From positions 1 through 52,946 of the forward strand of contig JAMNYO010000031.1 of the NCBI GenBank assembly GCA_023622765.1: a DNA stretch of 52,946 bases, given 5' to 3'. The stretch's first letter is position 1. Each line of letters begins with the position of its first letter. Shown piece after piece: positions 41,400 to 49,540 of the stretch. The DNA comes from Bacteroidota bacterium. Lineage in GTDB: Bacteria; Bacteroidota; Bacteroidia; Bacteroidales; Dysgonomonadaceae. Under the pieces are notes generated by a model, which was not told where the DNA came from, did no database searches, and saw only the letters and a list, made by a program, of their open reading frames with translations. The translations under genes were made by a program, and so were the position numbers.

Positions 41400-42803
41400 T
41401 TAAGAGGTGATTAACCGTTCTATCTCTTCGAGGTCGGACCGGAAACCCTTGTCGACATCCAGGTAGTTCTTGACGGTATTGCAAGCGTGCAATACCGTGG
41501 CGTGGTTGCGGTTGCCTACCCTCGACCCGATTTGCGAAAGAGAGAGCTCGGTATGCTTCTTGATGAAATACATGATTACCTGCCGCGCCTGCACGATCTC
41601 CCGCTTGCGGGAAGGCGATTGGATGAGTTCCTTCTTCACGTTGTAGTACTCCGAAACGGTGTTTTGTATCTTATCAACCGTCACCCGCTTCTGTTCAAAC
41701 CGGATGCTCTGCTCCATCACCCTGCGCGCGAGGCTCAAATCGATATCCCGGTTGTTAATAATGGAGTGAGCCATCAGCGAAACAACGATCCCCTCAAGGT
41801 CCCGCACGTTTTCAGTCACGTTTTCCGCGATGTACTCGATCACGTTCTCCGGGATAGACAGACCATCGGACAACACCTTGTTCTGCAGTATCTTCTTGCG
41901 AAGCTCCTTGTCCGGCCGCTCCAGCAGGGTACTCAACCCCCAACGAAAACGAGTAAGCAAGCGCTCTTCCACCCCTTGCATGTCCATGGGTGCACAATCG
42001 GCAGTCATCACCAGTTGCTTGTTATTCTGATGCAGGTGGTTGAAGATATGGAAAAAGGTGTTTTGCGTCTTCTCCAGTCCCGACAGCTCCTGGATGTCAT
42101 CAATAATCAAGACGTCGATGCTCTGGTAGAAGTTGATAAAATCATTGATGGTGTTGAAGCGCCGCGCATCGGTGTACTGAACCTTAAAGAGGTGAGCCGA
42201 CAGGTAGAGCACCTTCTTATCGGGGTAGCGATCCAACACACCCGAACCGATGGCGTGACAGAGGTGGGTCTTCCCCACGCCCGAGGGACCGTGAATAAAC
42301 AGTGGGTTGAATGCCGTCTTCGCCGGGTTCATCGCCACCGCTTCAGCGGCCGTACGAGCCAACCGGTTGCTCGAACCCTCGAAAAAGTTGGTGAAGGTGT
42401 ACTTCGAGTTGATCTGCGAATCGAACTGGGCTGGCTCAACGCGGTCAAAGGGACTGGGCACCTTGACCGGGGGCTTTTTTTCGCCCCTCTTATCAGACGG
42501 GGTATAAGGCTTGACCTCGCCGCGCATCTCCACGGCAGTATTGCTTTCTGTCTCTACCAGGATGCGGTAGTTCAAGATGGTTCCTTCACCAATCTCCCGG
42601 TAAAGCGTCTGCTGAATTAAATCAAGGTATTTATCTTCCAGGTACTCGTAGAAGAACTGACTGGGGACCTGTATGGTCAGCACACGGTCCTTGTAATTCA
42701 ATGGAACAATGGGGGCAAACCACGTATTGAACGCCATCTCGGGTATGTTGTCCCGAATGACCTCCAAGCAATTGTTCCATAAAATTTGACAGTTCTTTTT
42801 CAT
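41400..42803 (-). CDS. dnaA: Chromosomal replication initiator DnaA
   Basis: 467 residues. Domain I (about 1-90), a linker, AAA+ domain with Walker A GPSGVGKTH and Walker B VLIIDDIQ, and the C-terminal DNA-binding domain with the signature GNRNHATVLHACNTV. Starts replication at oriC. The 586-base gap upstream lacks a clear cluster of DnaA boxes, so oriC is not shown to be here. A long antisense open frame across this gene is a shadow. Confidence 0.97.
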   Translation of the reverse strand: MKKNCQILWNNCLEVIRDNIPEMAFNTWFAPIVPLNYKDRVLTIQVPSQFFYEYLEDKYLDLIQQTLYREIGEGTILNYRILVETESNTAVEMRGEVKPYTPSDKRGEKKPPVKVPSPFDRVEPAQFDSQINSKYTFTNFFEGSSNRLARTAAEAVAMNPAKTAFNPLFIHGPSGVGKTHLCHAIGSGVLDRYPDKKVLYLSAHLFKVQYTDARRFNTINDFINFYQSIDVLIIDDIQELSGLEKTQNTFFHIFNHLHQNNKQLVMTADCAPMDMQGVEERLLTRFRWGLSTLLERPDKELRKKILQNKVLSDGLSIPENVIEYIAENVTENVRDLEGIVVSLMAHSIINNRDIDLSLARRVMEQSIRFEQKRVTVDKIQNTVSEYYNVKKELIQSPSRKREIVQARQVIMYFIKKHTELSLSQIGSRVGNRNHATVLHACNTVKNYLDVDKGFRSDLEEIERLITS

Positions 42804-43389
42804 GTAGTCCTATATCTTTTGCTCCTTCCTGCTGAATCCCCTTATATTATTTCTCTCATTTTGGTTAGCTATTCAAGAAAAGGAGAGGGTCTCATGTAGC
42901 ATTCACTTGGGTTATTTGTTCGGGAAGCGAAAGTTCCTTTCAGCCTCCCCCTCCTTTAACCCCTGCACATTGACCTTCTCTCTTGAATGTTTTTCAAAAA
43001 CGGGAGTACAAATATTCAAAAAAATATCGAGAATAAAAAATGCATCTGCCATTAATCGACCCCCCATTTTCCAAATCACCCTATTTATCAACCTCATAGA
43101 AACACAGTGTTCATTTTCAGGCATATACCTCGATAGGTAATGGCAGATAAAGCTGATTAACAAGCGAATATAAAGAACTATGTTAACGACCTAAAAAAAA
43201 ACGGTGTTACCTTTTTTTGTTGTTAAAGCCACTTGCGCAAAGAGTTTCACGTGCAATCACAAGAAAATCGTTATTTAGAACAATTCTATTTTTGCCACCC
43301 CTGACTTCGGAGTTCGCACGGCTCTATACATGAAGAAATATCCTCCCGCACAGGGGATTTCCCCCGAGGGTGAGTCCCCGCACCTCCAC
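42804..43389. other. Noncoding gap upstream of dnaA
   Basis: 586 bases with no convincing gene. One loose DnaA-box-like sequence TTATCAACC (about 43,086) and an imperfect inverted repeat with A9 and T7 arms near 43,180-43,230 are visible. Probably holds the dnaA promoter; I could not find a clear TAnnTTTG on the minus strand. Confidence 0.4.
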
Positions 43390-44580
43390 CTACTTCACAC
43401 GCTTTCCGTCGATAAATTCGACAATAAAAGCATCCTTGAACTTTTTCCGCACCTCCCGGAGTCTCCTTTGACTCTCCTCCTGGCTCGTGGTGCTACCAAA
43501 CGTGTACTTATAGATCGTTCCCTCTTTGTACACGTCAACAGGATGTAACCCCTTGAAGACGGAGGCCCCGTTCTCGTACTTTCGGGAAGAGGTCAGGAAC
43601 TGCACCCGGTACTCCTTCGCACCAGGAATAACACCCTGGTCCGGCGCGGTACTCTCTTCAGGTAGTTGAGTACTGTTACCGGTGCTCCCAAAGACGTGAC
43701 TTTTCTTATCGTATTCCCGCTTATACTGGTGGAAGGCGTTATAAATGGAGGTCGCGAGTGACGTTTGCCCGCTCTCGCTTTTCAGGTAACTCTCCTCCTG
43801 ACGATGGCTGATATAGCCCAGCTCGATGAGGATACTCGGCATGGCTACCTCCCGAAGCACCAGGAAACCGGCTTGACGCACGTCCCTGTTCTCCCGCTTA
43901 GAGTTTGACACCAGTTGGTTCTGGACCATCGTCGCAAAGCGCACGCTCTGGTCGAGGAACTCGTTGGCCATGAACTCGAAGATGATGTACGACTCCGGCT
44001 CGTTGGGGTTAAACCCCTCGTACTTCACCGAGTAATCTTCCTCGTACATGATAACCGCATTCTCCGCTTTCGCCACATCCAGGTTATCCTTGCTGCGGTG
44101 CAACCCCAGAACAAACGTCTCCACTCCCCGTGGAGAGGTCCGTCGCCGGTCTACCGCGTTGCAGTGGATGGAGATAAAGAGGTCACCTTTCGCCTTGTTG
44201 GCGATTTCGGCCCGCTTGTTCAACTCCACGAAGCGATCCTCGTCGCGTGTATACAACACCTTCACATCGGGATGCCCCTTCTCGATCATCCGCCCCAGTT
44301 TAACTCCCACCGATAAAACGATCTCCTTCTCCTTGGAGGTGGCACCCACCGCCCCCGGGTCTTTGCCCCCGTGGCCGGGATCGATAATCACCGTGAACGG
44401 CCGTTCTTGAGCCCAGAGCGTTCCCGTGAAAGGAAGCGAAACGAGGAAACAGCAAAGCAGCAACAGACCCCCGTGGGGAGGCCTGCTGCTTACCCTCTTG
44501 AATCGTCTATTCTTTTCAGGCTCTTTGCGCACCTTCCTCGTTTTAAATATTGCAATGTGCCACTTTCCAGCGGTTAGCAC
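43390..44580 (-). CDS. N-acetylmuramoyl-L-alanine amidase (Amidase_3) with SPOR domain
   Basis: 396 residues as read from a GTG at 44,580; GTG 44,532 would give a more normal signal peptide (the hydrophobic GGLLLLCCFLVSLPF then follows a basic 20-residue n-region). Amidase_3 motifs: VIIDPGHGGKDPGAVG (His), SIHCNA (His) and ILIELGYISH (Glu). The C-terminal 75 residues (EYRVQFLTSS...) form a SPOR-like domain that binds denuded glycan at the division site. A host cell-separation enzyme. Confidence 0.9.
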   Translation of the reverse strand: MLTAGKWHIAIFKTRKVRKEPEKNRRFKRVSSRPPHGGLLLLCCFLVSLPFTGTLWAQERPFTVIIDPGHGGKDPGAVGATSKEKEIVLSVGVKLGRMIEKGHPDVKVLYTRDEDRFVELNKRAEIANKAKGDLFISIHCNAVDRRRTSPRGVETFVLGLHRSKDNLDVAKAENAVIMYEEDYSVKYEGFNPNEPESYIIFEFMANEFLDQSVRFATMVQNQLVSNSKRENRDVRQAGFLVLREVAMPSILIELGYISHRQEESYLKSESGQTSLATSIYNAFHQYKREYDKKSHVFGSTGNSTQLPEESTAPDQGVIPGAKEYRVQFLTSSRKYENGASVFKGLHPVDVYKEGTIYKYTFGSTTSQEESQRRLREVRKKFKDAFIVEFIDGKRVK

Positions 44581-44633
44581 TACCGCTCCTCAGGTATACA
44601 TACCTGTTTGGAACGAGACTCAAGCATGAGCTG

Positions 44634-45746
44634 TTAAGGCATCAGCTCGGCTAATTTCTTGTCCAACTCCTCACCCCTCAGGTCTTTCGCGATAATCACC
44701 CCATCCGGATCAAGCAGCACGGTATGGGGAATCCCCCGGATAGCATACGCCTCCACCGCGGGACTTTTCCAGAAGCTTAAGTCGGACATCTGCGGCCAGG
44801 TCATCTTCAGGTCACTGATACCCTTCGTCCACTCCTCTTGTGTACGGTCCAGCGATACACCAACCACCTCGAATCCCTTCGACTTATACTTCTTGTATGC
44901 AGCTACCACATGGGGCATCTCGTTGCGGCAAGGTCCGCACCACGCCGCCCAAAAATCGACCAACACGTACTTACCCTTACCCGCGTAATCGGATAGTGAC
45001 ACCTCGTTCCCTTTCGGGTCCTTCGAGGTAATATCCACGAACGGTTTCCCAATCGCCACGTTGGCCAGGTTTTCCAACCGCTTAATCACGCGGCCCACAT
45101 CCTCACGAGCCTTGAAGGCATCATCGGTCAGGTCCAGCAACTCCTGCTGCTGCTCCGGCTCGAACCTATCGTGGGAGATGATAAACTGGTACCTCCCCAG
45201 CTCGTTCCCCATATTCTCCTTGGTGAAAGCAAAAAGCGATCCTACCAACTCGCCGTTGAGGCGATCAAAGTCGCTCCGTACTTGCTTCTCCATCTCTTCG
45301 GTCAGCGTACCTTCCTGCTTCGCCTTGTTATAGTTTTCAAAGGTGGTGCGGAAGGCCAGACCAATTTCTTGCTGTTTCACCCTAAAAGTAGTATAAGCAT
45401 CGTTGACCGGGGTACCGGTTATGGTCACGACGGAGTCAAACGCTACCGTCAAAGTCCCCGGCTCCAGCTGCATCGGCACACTGACTCCCCGCTTTGACTG
45501 CGCCAAATCTTCCAGGGCAATAAACCGCAAGACCACGGAGTCTACCGAACCGGTAAAGGTGAACGAGCCATCAAGCACGATCGCCGTGTCAATGTTCTCA
45601 ACCGCGTCGGCCGTCATCTGTTGCAAATATACATTGGTACCCTCGTACGCCTCATCGGCCACGGTACCCTGAATCGTGTACCGGCTGTTGGCTTGGCAGG
45701 AGATCAGCAACAGGCCCAGTATGGTCAAATAGAATACTTTTCTCAT
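44634..45746 (-). CDS. TlpA-like thiol-disulfide lipoprotein
   Basis: 370 residues. Lipobox LLIS-C (Cys 17), N-terminal DUF4369-like beta domain (about 20-135), helical linker, then thioredoxin domain with active site AAWCGPCRNE and cis-Pro GIPHTVLLDP. Anchored in the periplasm as a reductase or oxidase of unknown partner. Common in Bacteroidales. Confidence 0.92.
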   Translation of the reverse strand: MRKVFYLTILGLLLISCQANSRYTIQGTVADEAYEGTNVYLQQMTADAVENIDTAIVLDGSFTFTGSVDSVVLRFIALEDLAQSKRGVSVPMQLEPGTLTVAFDSVVTITGTPVNDAYTTFRVKQQEIGLAFRTTFENYNKAKQEGTLTEEMEKQVRSDFDRLNGELVGSLFAFTKENMGNELGRYQFIISHDRFEPEQQQELLDLTDDAFKAREDVGRVIKRLENLANVAIGKPFVDITSKDPKGNEVSLSDYAGKGKYVLVDFWAAWCGPCRNEMPHVVAAYKKYKSKGFEVVGVSLDRTQEEWTKGISDLKMTWPQMSDLSFWKSPAVEAYAIRGIPHTVLLDPDGVIIAKDLRGEELDKKLAELMP

Positions 45747-45881
45747 TTTCTTTCATTTTAAACGTTAAACCTACGCGAAGATAGCCAAATTGACCGTGCA
45801 TGCCCGACTTTTTACCTTTTTTTGCATCGATAACAATAAAGGCGAATCCCCACCGTTTTACAACTACAGAAATACGCGCAG

Positions 45882-46043
45882 ATGAACGACTACAAGCCCA
45901 AGAATAGAGACGGGACCTACCCCGTGCATCGGATGGAAGTGAAACCGACAAAAGTGACGCTGGAGGTAATCAAGCAATTCGCCCGATGCTGCCACACGAA
46001 AAGGGAACTCCCCTTACCCAACAACACGTTTATCATCAATTGA
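45882..46043 (+). CDS. Small conserved-type hypothetical protein, 53 aa
   Basis: A complete frame (MNDYKPKNRDGTYPVHRMEV, then VTLEVIKQFARCCHTKRELP) divergent from the TlpA-like gene and convergent with the ceramidase gene. Composition is that of a folded protein and it resembles small Bacteroidales proteins of the same size. Too short for most gene finders. The two antisense frames here are worse. Confidence 0.65.
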   Translation: MNDYKPKNRDGTYPVHRMEVKPTKVTLEVIKQFARCCHTKRELPLPNNTFIIN

Positions 46044-46055
46044 TATCTCCTTCAA

Positions 46056-47534
46056 TCACTCGCTTTTTATCAATGAAAACTGTGTCAATAGTTCAGCTAC
46101 AATTTTTTCCGATGCTTCAAACTCAACGTTATTCGTGCTTAGCCACGTTTCATAACCTCCCAACTCGTGTTGTGCCGGAGTCGGTAAATAGCCCCAGTAA
46201 CCACCTCCCAATCCGATGACAAACGTCTGTTTAAACGGGCTCTTTGCCTTTATTTCCAACCCGATTTCAGCGAATGTTTCAAATGGGATACTCGCTACCC
46301 CTAAATCGCCAATACCGAACGTCTGTAAACAGATAGAGACCTGATCGGGTTTCCTTAGTTGATTAAATGTCCTTTCCGCGTATGTTTTTTCAAGCCAATG
46401 CGCCGGTTTGATCGAATCGGGCCTAGCCAGGATGGTTTTAGCTCGTTCAACCAGTTTCGTATCGGGTTTGCGTACTTTCAGGATAACCTCCTCCTGCTTG
46501 GCCTTTAAAGGCACCCATTCGTGATAAGTAACTGATTCTAACCCCTCAAACACCTTTCGAGCGACATCCTCACCCACCTTTTCCATTTTTGCATACGGAG
46601 CATTTTGCTCGGGAGAGCCACTGTAGTTGATGTTGTTGACATCACCGGAAGTACCGTTTGACATGATCCCTACAAAAGGGGGATGCTCCCCATCAGTATC
46701 AAGCAACTCCCTAATACGGTTACAAAAAACAGCATAGTAGTCTGCCGAGATGTGCCCCTGAAGCGTTCCTCCCACGTAGTGGAGCGAATAGTTGGCAAAC
46801 AGGGCTATGGGGCGTCCTTCGGTCGATTTGACTGAAATAAAAGAAACATCAGGGTCGGGCACGGCGGCAGGGGTCAATTTGTTAGTGTTGTTGTGGCCGG
46901 GATTCATCATCACCTGATCATAGTCACCTAAAGGATTGATGATCGGCTTCTTCATTTTCCAGCGGCGCACAAAAACGTGCTCCGGCACGGGAACAGCTCC
47001 CCATCCTATCCGTGCGGGTTCCAAACGGTTGAAAGCAAGTTGTACAACATCGGCTATTCGGTGAATCACGAACTCTTGATAGCGGTCAAATGGGCCTGAT
47101 CTCCAGCTACGCCGATCGTCTCCCGTTCCCAACGCGCTTACAGCCGAATGAGTATGGGTAGCGGAGATAATGATATTGGAGGAAGGGATTTCCATCCTTT
47201 CTAAAATTAATCTTTTTGCCGCATCGATCAAGTCCTGATTCAAACCCAAAAGATCGGCCACGACAAAGGCCAGCCGGGTGGTTCCATCGTCAAGCATTAA
47301 ACAACGCGCATGCAGCTCATCATGTACTTCAATGCCGGGTGGATTATTCCATTCGCCAATCAGCGCACCGCCAAGGAGCGGGGTGATATTGGCCGTTGCC
47401 GCACCAGCCTTAAAAACTCTCTGTTCTTGCGGCTCTTCTCCTCTTTCGACAGAGATAGCTGTAGCGTTAGCCTTGCCGGGGAAACCCATCATAACCAACG
47501 CAACCATACAGAGGCGCAATGTAAATAACCTCAT
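46056..47534 (-). CDS. Neutral/alkaline ceramidase-family protein
   Basis: 492 residues, with signal peptide (about 1-24, ending GKANATA). Start region FKAGAATANITPLLGG and the motif ISATHTHSAVSALG with its metal-binding His pair match the neutral/alkaline non-lysosomal ceramidase N-terminal domain, which hydrolyses ceramide amides or other substrates. In Bacteroidetes it is often of unknown specificity. Starts 31 bases after the frame-shifted Tat gene, so the two form an operon. Confidence 0.85.
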   Translation of the reverse strand: MRLFTLRLCMVALVMMGFPGKANATAISVERGEEPQEQRVFKAGAATANITPLLGGALIGEWNNPPGIEVHDELHARCLMLDDGTTRLAFVVADLLGLNQDLIDAAKRLILERMEIPSSNIIISATHTHSAVSALGTGDDRRSWRSGPFDRYQEFVIHRIADVVQLAFNRLEPARIGWGAVPVPEHVFVRRWKMKKPIINPLGDYDQVMMNPGHNNTNKLTPAAVPDPDVSFISVKSTEGRPIALFANYSLHYVGGTLQGHISADYYAVFCNRIRELLDTDGEHPPFVGIMSNGTSGDVNNINYSGSPEQNAPYAKMEKVGEDVARKVFEGLESVTYHEWVPLKAKQEEVILKVRKPDTKLVERAKTILARPDSIKPAHWLEKTYAERTFNQLRKPDQVSICLQTFGIGDLGVASIPFETFAEIGLEIKAKSPFKQTFVIGLGGGYWGYLPTPAQHELGGYETWLSTNNVEFEASEKIVAELLTQFSLIKSE

Positions 47535-47565
47535 AATGTTAGCAATTTAAAAAGTTTGCGCGGGA

Positions 47566-47748
47566 TCAATAATTCTTCATGGCCCTTCCTATTTGCGCGA
47601 TAGCCTCCTTATGCCTATCCAGGCAGGGGGCGAGGGTAGGCCTCCAGGGAGCAGTCATGAAGCCGAAAAGCCTTGAGGGATCAATGACCCTTTTCCCGTA
47701 TTTCACGGTATCTTCCATGTTTGTCGCGTTGGAGTGGTTGCTGCCTGT
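47566..47748 (-). pseudogene. Out-of-frame C-terminal end of the Tat protein
   Basis: 60 codons that continue the protein after the frame break (TGSNHSNATNMEDTVKYGKR, then VIDPSRLFGFMTAPW), ending in TGA at 47,568-47,566. Removing one base near 47,749-47,752 joins it to the upstream part as VFDVER-TGSN. Good protein sequence right up to the stop supports a single indel. Confidence 0.65.
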
Positions 47749-48589
47749 ACCTCTCTACGTCGAACACGCTCCCGTAGTACCAGTTGCTTTGCAAGACGGA
47801 CTTGGGCATTTTCCTGAAGAAAACCTCCGGTTTATGCCAAGCGTAATCCGACCATACCCAAGGCCTTACCCCTTTCTTCTCCACTTCGCCAATATAGAAG
47901 TAGAGGTCCCCCCACCACAGATCATTTTGACGTATGACGGTATAGTCGTAGCGAGCCTGGTGGCCAGCCGTTTCTTCATCCATTCCCAGATGGAAGAAGC
48001 GGGGTGTTTCGAACAATTCGATCACTTCACTGATAAGGTTTCGGCAAACGGTATAATAGGTCGATGTGGAGACCATGCGCGAATATTCCCCCATCCATAC
48101 ATCATGGGTCGTGGCAAAGTTCAATTTGGGAATAGGCTCTAGGCCTAACTTCCTCATTTTAACAAGCTCGGAGCTTAGCTTTTCTTTAGTCCATGCATTC
48201 CTCACAGCTATCTCGGGGTGGCTTTCGTACTGGATGGCATCTCCCAGGTCTATCACTACCATGTTCATCCCCACGTTGGCCATCTCTTGAAGGAGCGTGT
48301 TCCACGTTTCCTCGTCGAAAGTTAAAAACGACCTGTAGGGATGTGCCCACTCCCTGGCCTCCTGACACGTGCTGCAGACGTAATTCTCATCCCGGTACTT
48401 GAGCGGCACGTTATCTTCCCACATGTTGTAGCTGAGGTGTAAAAGATAGGCCCAGATGCGTTGTTGATCACTGTTTTCCCGCACGGAACTAGCTAGTCGT
48501 ATATCCGGCTGGGCGCGCATGATGGATGGCATTGAACTCGCGATGCCGGCCGCGGTCATCTGTTTGATGAAATCTCTTCGGTTTGTCAT
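47681..48589 (-). CDS. Tat-exported hydrolase-like protein, C-terminus out of frame
   Basis: 302 residues as read from ATG 48,589. Twin-arginine signal NRRDFIKQMTAAGIASSMPS. The body looks like a TIM barrel: FHLGMDEETAGHQ resembles the Asp-Glu pair of GH20 enzymes, and PKLNFATTHDVW is a typical strand end. The frame breaks at about 47,750 and ends in unrelated residues (QQPLQRDKHGRYREIREKGH). The true end continues in another frame to 47,566. GH20-like is an inference; the gene may be inactive in this strain. Confidence 0.65.
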   Translation of the reverse strand: MTNRRDFIKQMTAAGIASSMPSIMRAQPDIRLASSVRENSDQQRIWAYLLHLSYNMWEDNVPLKYRDENYVCSTCQEAREWAHPYRSFLTFDEETWNTLLQEMANVGMNMVVIDLGDAIQYESHPEIAVRNAWTKEKLSSELVKMRKLGLEPIPKLNFATTHDVWMGEYSRMVSTSTYYTVCRNLISEVIELFETPRFFHLGMDEETAGHQARYDYTVIRQNDLWWGDLYFYIGEVEKKGVRPWVWSDYAWHKPEVFFRKMPKSVLQSNWYYGSVFDVERYRQQPLQRDKHGRYREIREKGH

Positions 48590-48763
48590 AATGAAATGTT
48601 TTATTACAGATACAAATATACTTTTTTTACCATATATCCCCAAAAGGGAGCGCAGATATTCCTCAATTACCTCGTTACCGTAAATAAAATGACCGATCGC
48701 ACGAATGAAAGGCTGTAAAAAAACGTTTCATTCTCGGTATAGAAGGTTTTTTTATCCCTAGCG

Positions 48764-48795
48764 CTTGTGAAAAGAAGTTTTTTCATGTATTTTTG
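48764..48795 (+). promoter_or_regulatory. rpe promoter
   Basis: CTTG (48,764-48,767), 20-base spacer and TATTTTTG (48,788-48,795) form a near-consensus Bacteroidetes promoter 87 bases ahead of rpe. No gene is visible in the 290 bases between the Tat gene and rpe. Confidence 0.65.
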
Positions 48796-48882
48796 GCTTC
48801 AATTTCCTGAATGTGGGCGACCTTATGAATGGTCGAGGCTATTCAGGTCATCCCTTTTACAAATTTCTAACGACAACGAAGC

Positions 48883-49533
48883 ATGAGTACCATCGTGGCG
48901 CCGTCCCTCTTTGCGGCTGACTTTTTAAACCTCGAGAGAGATATCGACATGTTGAACCGAAGTGAAGCGGACTGGATCCATTTGGATATAATGGACGGTG
49001 TTTTCGTACCCAACCTCTCGTTCGGGTTCGCTGTAACCGACCTCCTGAAAAGGGTCACCCAGAAACCGCTGGACACCCACCTGATGATCATCCAACCGGA
49101 AAAGTTTATCGATGAGGTGGCAGCCACTGGTTCCACCTTAATGAACGTGCACTACGAAGCTTGTCCCCACCTCCATCGGGTAGTGCAACAGATTCGCCAG
49201 AAAGGGATGAAGCCAGTGGTCACGCTGAACCCCCACACGCCCGTGTGCGTGTTGGAAGAGATTCTTCCCGAACTGGACATGGTACTGCTTATGTCGGTGA
49301 ATCCAGGCTTCGGGGGACAACAGTTCATCGAGAGCTCCCTGGAGAAAGTAGCCCGCCTCAAGGAGATGATCGTCCGCCGAGGCCTATCCACGCTCATCGA
49401 AGTAGACGGTGGCGTCAACCTTGAAACCGGGAAAAAGCTGGTTGAAGCCGGGGCCGACGTGCTGGTCGCGGGCAGTTACGTGTTCAACGCGGACGACCCC
49501 CTCAGGGCCATCCAAGCGTTGAAGGCGCTGTAA
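48883..49533 (+). CDS. rpe: Ribulose-phosphate 3-epimerase
   Basis: 216 residues, standard length. TIM-barrel motifs APSLFAADF, HLDIMDGVFVPN (metal-binding His and Asp), LLMSVNPGFGGQQFIES and IEVDGGVN. It links ribulose-5-phosphate and xylulose-5-phosphate in the pentose phosphate pathway. Eight bases from comEC, so transcribed with it. Confidence 0.97.
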   Translation: MSTIVAPSLFAADFLNLERDIDMLNRSEADWIHLDIMDGVFVPNLSFGFAVTDLLKRVTQKPLDTHLMIIQPEKFIDEVAATGSTLMNVHYEACPHLHRVVQQIRQKGMKPVVTLNPHTPVCVLEEILPELDMVLLMSVNPGFGGQQFIESSLEKVARLKEMIVRRGLSTLIEVDGGVNLETGKKLVEAGADVLVAGSYVFNADDPLRAIQALKAL

Positions 49534-49540
49534 CTTGATA

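Noticed and set aside
41487-42620. 377-codon frame antisense to dnaA
   Set aside because: It mirrors a fully recognised dnaA gene and has no recognisable domain; GC-rich codons make such shadows common.
42804-43389. oriC upstream of dnaA
   Set aside because: Only one loose DnaA-box-like site and no repeated AT-rich 13-mers could be seen; the call would rest on position alone.
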